A stretch of DNA of 64,000 bases from positions 62,001 through 126,000 of the forward strand of contig WHUX01000104.1 of the NCBI GenBank assembly GCA_015179025.1, in the 5' to 3' direction. The notes beneath the pieces were generated by a model. The model searched no databases. It saw only the letters and a list, made by a program, of their open reading frames with translations, and was not told where the DNA came from. The translations under genes were made by a program, and so were the position numbers. Shown here in pieces: positions 56,076 through 64,000 of the stretch. How positions within the stretch are numbered: position 1 is the stretch's first letter; each line of letters begins with the position of its first letter. The DNA is from Terfezia claveryi. Lineage: Eukaryota > Ascomycota > Pezizomycetes > Pezizales > Pezizaceae.

Positions 56076-57428
56076 TCAACGTTCCTCCTCTTCAGGAGAT
56101 GGCCCCTTCGACGCTAGCATCTTCAAAAATGCTTCTGCTCCATCCTTCACGAAACAAGCCCCGCTTAATGAATCCCACGTTTCCTGAGCTTCTCATGTGA
56201 CCTCGCAAACATGACTTCCTCATACAGTGCAATTTCCCCCAAAATTCCGTCCAGCCCCTTTCCAAGCTTCAGCGCATGAATGATAGCATCCGCCAATTCC
56301 AAAGCATCCTGAATTGCAGAATTAACTCCTTCGAAGCCACCAAATGGGGCCATGAGGTGGGCAGCGTCGCCAAGTAATGTCAATCCTCCTCGATGCTCCC
56401 AGGTTATCCCAATAGGAAGATTGTCCAGCCTCCGGAGCACGACCTAGTCACAAGAATCAAGTATTAGACGTTTGATGTCATCTGCACAATCGGAGAAATA
56501 CCCATCCACGAGCTGCTCCCGTGCCTTAGATGTAGAATTCCAGTCAATGCCACAATTGTCAAACAAGACTCTTGTTGTTGCACACATGCATAAACTCGAA
56601 TACTTCCATTGCCGTTACGCTGAGCAAAGATAGCACGGCCTTGACTGTACATAAAAACGCTTCCGGAACCGACGTACTTCGAGAGCCATGGATTCCGGTT
56701 GTCAATGTCAAGAACCAGAGCTCAACCACAGAAATTCCAGAGTGGAATGGTTTTTCGGTTCTGAATAACATTGCTGCGTGCACTATCTGCACCGATGACG
56801 ATATAAAAAGGGCCCTGAATGATATCCTCCCCAGAATAGGGTAAAATAAAGTGTGAAAGTTTCATTCCCATCCTCAGTCACTGGAGCGTGCGCCTCCACC
56901 TTGCAAAGCTTGCGCCCTAAATATACGGAGCCCTCCTTCAACGAGTTGAGAAGAATTTCTCTTAGTTGAGACCTGTCAATCTCAGCTCTCTCCCGGTGGG
57001 CCTCAAGGGTCTTCGGAGTGCGCCTGACCACCCTGCTGTTTATTTCCCTCGTCTAGTAACACGGCCCCAATGGCTGCAACCAACTTCATACAATCGCCTT
57101 CAAACCTCGCTTGCCTGGTGAATTCCTCATATAAACCGGCAACCGTAAGCGCGAGTTGTCCTGATCCAGGATGGAGACCCAGAGTTCCGCTTTGACTTCT
57201 TTCAGCTAGTCCTCCTTCACGGTCGAACGGTGTGAATGGGGCATCTTCGAGGTGAAGCAGCCTGGCTAGAGTAAGTCCTCCCGGCCCAGCTCCAATGATG
57301 ACTATGTTTCGGTGGGTGCTGGAGGCAATATTGGAGGTAATGCCGGTGAGGGTGGGTTGCATGCTCATAATGGTTGTTTGGTGATGTTGGCACTTGATAC
57401 AAGGAATATTCGAATTAGTAAGAGGCAT
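56076..57428 (-). pseudogene. FAD-dependent monooxygenase (TetX/PHBH-like), multiply disrupted
   Basis: The N-terminal Rossmann motif NIVIIGAGPGGLTLARLLH binds FAD, and the second FAD motif is GGLTLLGDAAHLMAPFGG, with GINSA-like GVNSAIQDALELADAI. In between are EIDRSQLREILLNS, GPFYIVIGADSARSNV and SKYVGSGSVFMYSQGRAIFAQRNGNGSIRVYACV. These lie in three different frames. There is a stop (TGA) after IPLWNFCG, shifts near 56850 and 56540, a stop before VVLRRLDNLP and another after KRGIH; the homologous tail continues to EEEER at 56076. One break (about 56980-57030) could be a 48-nt intron, but not all. Intact relatives hydroxylate aromatic or polyketide-type substrates. Clearly a dead gene. Confidence 0.85.
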
Positions 57429-60400
57429 ATTGCACCTTTACGTATGAGAAAGATATGGGAAGTAGCAAATATGCTGCACGTTTTCAGGAGAGGGGTTCAA
57501 GTACACGTGTTCTGAACCGTAGTCTTACAAGTTTGGGGTTCCAAGTTGCGATTGAATTTCTGGTTGCATCAGAGCCAGATCGGAGAGTAAGATTGGCCCT
57601 TCTCTGAGATCAGCGATTCACCGGGTTTCCTCACGCCTTTCTCCAGCACAAGATTTCAGCGATGGATTGGGGCTCATATGCCGTGCAACAGATTACATAC
57701 AGTACTTAACGTTGTTACGTACTTAGTACCAGGCTACAACCGGATGCTTTCGGAACAATTCACAATTGGGTACAGCCAGACCCTCCGGGTAACATTCTAC
57801 TTTGCTATATTCTAGTCTGACCTGCATTCCCTGGCTGGCCGCTGCATAGTTTCTCACTGCTGTAGTCTGATACGTTTTCTCGCTCGTATTGTGCATAATT
57901 GGGCGAGGGGTAAGACCTGTGCTACATCACAGAAAATTATTGTTTTCGGACAACCTACTGCCGTTTCGAGAAGGTACTGCCTATCTTGGTTGGCTTGCCA
58001 AGAGCGCTGAATTAAGATCGAGTCTATTTGGTATTTAGCGACTATGGATAATAGTGAAGGCTTATACAAGTAAACTGTAAGGCATAGGGTCCGGCTAGAA
58101 AGGTACTTACCTCAGCCGCAATGATATCTATATTCGGCTAGAGTCAAAACCCAAGTATCAATATTATACACAATAAGTTCTGGTTGCTATTATGCATGTT
58201 ACCGATTGTAAGGTTACCAAGAGTATGGTAGTCCCACCACCTACGATGTACAGTATATATCTGAAACAAGTGGATGCTTATCTAGACTAAGCTTCTTTAA
58301 CTATAAAACTCATAATTTGTTACCAACCCATGGGAATCTATCTTCAGCCGATACTGTGGGTGTATATATGCAGGTCGCCTGTGGATGTATATATATACAT
58401 TGAGTTTTGATACTGTTTGCTTAGTGGTACAGTAGTACGAGGGTATATACGTAGATATATTTATTCTAAGTGTTTTTAGGATGCTGCTGCTGGGTAAGGA
58501 ATACTACATATGGCGATCTGCATAGAACTCATCCAAATTCCTATACTGTAAATAGACTAGCAGTCCCGTCAACATTTACTTAAATAAGTAATCTAGATTT
58601 GGTAACCACGTGATCTTATCATACGCTGCATGCCTCTCTGTGTTACACCTCATAACCTCCTCTACGAGGGTCTGATCGAGACTACATAACCTCTGTGCAC
58701 CTCATAGCACATATTCCCATAATGCACGCCGAGTCCAGGGAGTCAAGTCCCAAAAGCTCTGGCCGGGGCTGAAAAAATGACTCATGAGTATATTAGGTGA
58801 TAAGACAGAGAAACTTCCGCACCCAATTCCACCATAACCATCTGTGATGATGAGAGACATTAACCTACTAAGCCTTCACGCATTAGGTTGCACAAACTTT
58901 AAGCTGTCAGCAGACAGCTTCAGAACCGGGGGATTGGATTTTATTGACAGGCAAAGGGTTTGGTTATCAGTGCATGGACATAGCATGGACATAAGGCCAG
59001 TGGGACTCAAGACTGGAGATTAGCCCTGGCTCTACTTAAAACTTGGAGGCGTTGATACTAGGTTATATATCCTCCTTTGGGCCACAGATAAGCATGGCCT
59101 ACGAGGAGTAATGCAACCAGACTATGTTGATATATGGGCAAAATAGTAAATGGTGTCAGAGCTTAGCGTCTGTAGTGACTCACTACACGCCCCATCGGCT
59201 TTTGGCAAAAGCCCAAGTCGGGACTCTAGAGTAACTGCTTAGTTAGTCTGGTTGGCACCTACTTCGTACTCATGCTACCCATCCCGCGCGGCGCGACTCT
59301 AATGTGCACTAGATGCGCTTGACCACCTGACTTCGATGTGCACTAGATGCTCTATACTACTTATGCCTTGTCCGCCCTATTTGCACTCAAGCAACAAGTT
59401 TTGACGTTGAACTCAATTCTGTTAATGGAAAAGAAGAACGATGTTTTGCTTGGGAAAATACAAGGATTGACAAGCTTTGAAGACCACCATGCTTACATGC
59501 AAAGTCGGGGAGCTTATACAGTACTACCGGTAGTGGGATACCGCTGTGCATCGCACCCCAACAAGACTCACTGAAGCCTTGAACTGGTACCAGGCTGGCT
59601 GGCGCCCTCGAAGACAGTGTTTTCAGCTGCTTTTTGAATCCTTTGATAAATGAAGATCTATGCTAAGCATACATTAGGGGATTAAGCTTTCTTAAGGTTT
59701 CCTTAATTTCGAGGCTGATTTCGGACGACTAATAAGGAATGATCAGGCTTGAAAAGCAGGGGGGCACACAAGCTTTGTAGATTATTCAATCTTAAACTAT
59801 TATCCTATGTTGGTCTGGGAAGGTCCAAAGAGCAAGGCCGGATATTGGCTTGGTGGGAGCTTCTCAAAGCAGCCGACTGAGGCTATGATAGAGTTGATAA
59901 AAGCATAATATCCTGGAGCACTAGAATTCACCGTTATAGAATTTTATAGACCTATATTACCCATTATATGGTACTGAGTGGCTGATCTAAAGGTCATTAT
60001 CACACCAATCCACCACTATTTTTGTCAATACTCCAAGCCCCAAGACCAGGTATATCTTTGTGTAATTAAAAAAAAAAAAAAAAAAAAAGGTATATCTTTG
60101 TAGATCTATAGATAAATATGTAGCTTGATTTCCTGTAGCAATCTTGATACTAATATATATTGAGAACATGGATTGAATATAATGTGATGGTGATTTTCAT
60201 AATTGTTTATATGATTTACCTAGTATTACAACTGGCGCTATCTTACCCTACTAGGGGCCCGAGCTCGGACTCTAGCACGTATATGGTGACTCTAGCCTGA
60301 ATACCTACAAAGCGTGGAATACTGCTTGTGTAATAATATAGGCTTCTTTTCACCCACAAGATTAATCTTTAGAAGCTCTCCATCCCCGTGCCCGAGATCT

Positions 60401-63400
60401 GAAATCTGTAAGGTATGTAGTACGCAGGTAGATTATCGAATTGTGCTCCCCATCCAAGTTCTAACAAGACATCTGATATCATTTCATGAGAGATCATAAC
60501 ATCTACCTGTTACATTCCTCTATAAAGAGGTACCTCCGTTGAAGTAAACCTTAATTATTGGCCAATATGCTACTTGTGGTAGCATACCACATGGTGGCGT
60601 GCTACATGTGAAGCGGCTTATTGTTATATTGATGTTAGAGTAGCTTAGAAACTACTAACTACAGCTACACCAATGGTAATGGGGACAATTTTTTGAGTGC
60701 TTTTCCATGCGTGTTCTCGATATTTAATTTTCTTCCTTATATTCTGTTAAGGTACACCTCTTCAGATCAATATAACCTCCAGACACATACCTTCATTAAA
60801 ACGAATGTATCCCTCCGTAGTCTAGGGTATAATTGTTGGGTGTGGAGCTATAAAATGTCGTAGAACTTCGAGCTAGAGATGTTGTAGTAGGTAAGTATTT
60901 AGTATATATGTACCGGAAGATAAAGCATTTTGAAATGAAAACCAATTTCAGTTTTTTCAAAATAAGGAGTTAGTAACAGACTTGTTGACAATTGCAGTAC
61001 TAATGCTCAAGCAGCATCCCACCCAGCATCCCACCCAGCATGCCTCACTATCAGGTGAGATTTTCAGATCAGGTCTGGTCCGCCTTGCACTGCCTTGTAA
61101 TCTATGACGTCGTTTGCGAGGTAAAAAGTTGCAAATAGGCAAATTCTAGCATGGTTGCAAGTCAGACGTTAGCCCACAGGATGCAATTTAAGCCTTGTCT
61201 GGCAAACTTTGATTATTGCACATGGGGATCTAGAATTGGGAATCTGTAGTGATTTTGATAATATGAAAATAGTTTCAAACCCCAAATCCCAAATCCTTTC
61301 AAGATGCGGATCCTAGCCAGGCATGAGGCATGCAAGTCAGATAGGGTTTGTATCCAGACTGACTTCTGCAATTCTGTCCAACATACAAGCAAGTTACATT
61401 TTTAGATGGTGATAAGAGTATACATAACAACGCCTATACTTACTAGTAGGCCTATGCCGATATCCTTATTATGACTGTGTCCCCCCCACCCCTTGTCAAA
61501 AAGTTGTTGATTCCGTCCATTCACCGGCTCTTTGCCGCATCGCTTAGCATGCGTACCGCGCAGGTACATAGCGTACCTATACTTTACTGATTGTGCAATT
61601 GTTATCCGTATACGTTTTCCATTAGCGGCTGTGCACAGAATGAAATCGAGTCTCATCTGAAGATCAGCATCGGGAGTTCAAGGGAGGCCTCACGCGCACA
61701 GGAATTAAGACTACTGTAAGATAGGAATGAAGATAGCCACAGATAATGATTCAAGAGATGACCCTGGCCATGCATCTGGCAATGCAAACTTGACTAAGAA
61801 TGAATGGTTCATCAGATTACGATTGCCTTTTGGATAGTTTCCTGCACTTAGGATTTTCCAGATGATGCTAGACTGCTACTCTATTATTTGAGCTATATTT
61901 ATCAAGGACCCCATATATCGCATTTGCATAAGTAACTGCTCTTTATATAAAATTCTCTTGTGCAAGGATTTCTTGGAGCCGACTTGGATATCAATATGTA
62001 GGGAACAATTGCAAACATCAGGGTTTACCAGCCAGTTTGCATAGATATCACGTGTTTGTCAATTCCATGATCTGGTGTATACCTGTGACCACGTTATTAG
62101 ATACGATCTTTAACCATATCAATGGTGCCGAGGCCAGTAGCTATTGTAGAAGAGCCCCAGCCAAGTTTCGTTAATATTCTAGATTAGACTAATTCTAGAT
62201 TTCTTTCTCGAGTTTAGTGGCCTCAATGCAGTGTTTATCTGCACTATGTTTATATGTTGTACATGTCTCACTGCATGAAGGACTAGGCACAGCTTCGCAC
62301 AGATAATGCGAGCTTATTTACATCAATATATGTACAGGTGCCGATTGTATTAATTCAATGCAGGTTTAACGTTTACTCTGGGAACACAGCTGAAACATTA
62401 ATTAGGCCTTGCGTCTCTAACCTCAGATGGAAACGCTGGCTAGAGTAAGACAAACCCTGCGAGATATCCGACGATCAGATGTTTCACTGTTTCGTTAGAT
62501 GGATCATAGTAGTCAACACATCGGTCCAGCCGAGACTGGAAACGTGTATGAAAAAGGGAAAATTTGCCATGCGCTTTTGGTGACTCAATTGCGCATGTAT
62601 TAGCTCACTTCAGTACCATACGAGGGAATCCTAGGTTGAGGGCCTAAGGACCGCCTCTGCGTAATGTACTACCTAGGACTTTGGACCCGGGTACGATATG
62701 CTTCAAATCAATTTACGGGATCGATCTCGATATGGAATCGCCGATCGATCTAGGGGATGCTTAATTCGTTCAAATAAGAATATAGTCTATCGGGCTGCTA
62801 ACTTAAGTCCAACAAAAATTATAGGTCTAAGTAGTACGAAAAATGGGGAAAGACAATGGAGGTAAGCAGTTGGGGCTGCTCTGAGGATGTCCGCGAGCTC
62901 AAGCTAGATTGGGCCTTGCAAGATCTTTACCTAGATCTTGAGTACGAAACGGGCTGTTGTGCCAACCAGACTAAGTAAAAAGCATAATATGTATATGCAT
63001 GTCTCAGAGCCACCTGGGTTCTCGGATAAGAGAAGAGTGATGTAATCATCAGACATTAAGTACATTCTATGGAGCTCGAGAAGTGCCAACCAGACTACCG
63101 GTACTCGAGAAGTCTCTCCTGTCATCCAATTTTGTCTAGGAAGTTCAACTTAGGAGGAGTTCATATACAGTGGAATGCATCTATGATTGATCATCGCCGT
63201 ACTCCCGAAGTACTATATTGGAGGGTGTTGTGCCAACTAGACTATATAGTATGAGTCTAAATAAACTCCATATCGCAAAATCCCATCGCGAGAATTTAGT
63301 ATGGTTGCATGCTACAAGGATAAGACAGGTCCATGACGACCTGGGGCGGGCTCATGTATTAGATAGACCTGGATGTCTTGTTCTCGGTGGTCAATTTAAA

Positions 63401-64000
63401 GTTCATGCAAGTGCCGCTCAATCTGGAGAAAGTAACCAACCGTAACTGGTCCCTTTGTATCCTTGTTTGGTTTGGCCTATGTTTCGCTTGGCATGAGCGA
63501 GCGCCATTCGATTATTAACCAGCTCATAACACGTGCTATATCGATAACACCAGGCACCAATGTCACCGTATTAGGTATTTTTGTCCGGAAGCAAACTTGC
63601 CGGTTTGCTTGCACATTCACGTCAATTAAGGGCTAACTAGTGTGCGTCGTTTCGAATATGAGCCATTTGGCTTAATGAAGTCATGGAGGGAGTGAGTAGT
63701 CGATTCAGGAATAGCGAGGTGATCTAGTAGAACTGGAATTATAACTGCTTACCTACTGCAAATACCTAACTCAAGGCCGGAGCCACACTAATTACAAAGG
63801 ACTAAGATAGCTAATATGAATTGTGAAAGTTTGTCTGATCTTAGGTAGGAACTAAGGAAGAGTGGTGAACCATGAGTTTGGACAAAGGCAATGGATCCAG
63901 ATATAGAATTCGGACTTCGAGATTTCAAAAAGGACCCAGGTATAAGCCCCTGCTACCACGCTAATCACTAGCATAGCATAGGTATCTACATGCAGTAATG
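57429..64000. other. Gene-poor, repeat-seeded region
   Basis: In 6.5 kb I find no open frame with recognisable protein features; the longest are about 60-85 codons. Copies of the TTGTGCCAACCAGACTA motif lie at about 59113, 59244 (reverse), 62957, 63083 and 63228. An A-run lies at about 60067-60088, a duplicated GTGCACTAGATG at about 59303 and 59338, and an AGCATCCCACCC tandem pair at about 61013-61040. It looks like decayed repetitive DNA. Confidence 0.55.

Overview
The window looks like nuclear DNA of a filamentous ascomycete (Pezizomycotina). The genes carry short GT-AG introns of about 40-130 nt, several with recognisable branch sites. There are conserved fungal housekeeping genes, two nuclear tRNA genes, and gene-poor DNA seeded with decayed transposons. 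The mix of CHAT and caspase-like proteases, decayed STAND-ankyrin genes and abundant repeats would suit a Pezizales-type genome, but that is inference and the species cannot be read from the sequence.

Layout. 0-7.2 kb is a housekeeping block, all on the plus strand: the 3' part of a P5-type (YPK9/ATP13A2-like) transport ATPase, cytosolic seryl-tRNA synthetase, and the Elongator catalytic subunit ELP3. 8.0-17.0 kb holds two divergently transcribed genes for clan-CD-type cysteine proteases: a caspase-fold protein on the minus strand and a 1547-aa TPR-CHAT protein on the plus strand. 18.6-20.3 kb has an intron-containing tRNA-Ser and a His-rich SAM methyltransferase. 20.5-27.8 kb is a repeat graveyard. 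A STAND/ankyrin gene is broken by a 2.47-kb pogo/Fot1-like DNA transposon, which itself carries an LTR-like insertion and a premature stop. It is followed by an 880-bp terminal-inverted-repeat element and a possible cyanovirin-like relic.

30.0-32.1 kb is an F-box gene. 33.5-42.4 kb is an accessory island: two head-to-head paralogous von Willebrand A (vWA) genes (one fused to ankyrin repeats), a fucose-lectin-like gene with a probable frameshift, and a trypsin-like serine protease. 42.6-44.3 kb is a large non-coding inverted-repeat element. 47.4-49.6 kb encodes a secreted protein built of at least 33 consecutive 11-residue leucine-rich units. 52.2-53.9 kb is a coiled-coil proline-rich protein, 54.5 kb a tRNA-Ile, and 56.1-57.4 kb a multiply disrupted FAD monooxygenase pseudogene. 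From 57.4 kb to the end I see no convincing gene, only short dispersed repeats.

The genes do not form one pathway. The most system-like feature is the divergent caspase-like/TPR-CHAT pair, a candidate cell-death or immune-type protease module. The second is the adjacent island of vWA, ankyrin, lectin and protease genes. Splice sites were placed by eye from reading frame, consensus and protein continuity; no alignment or search was run.
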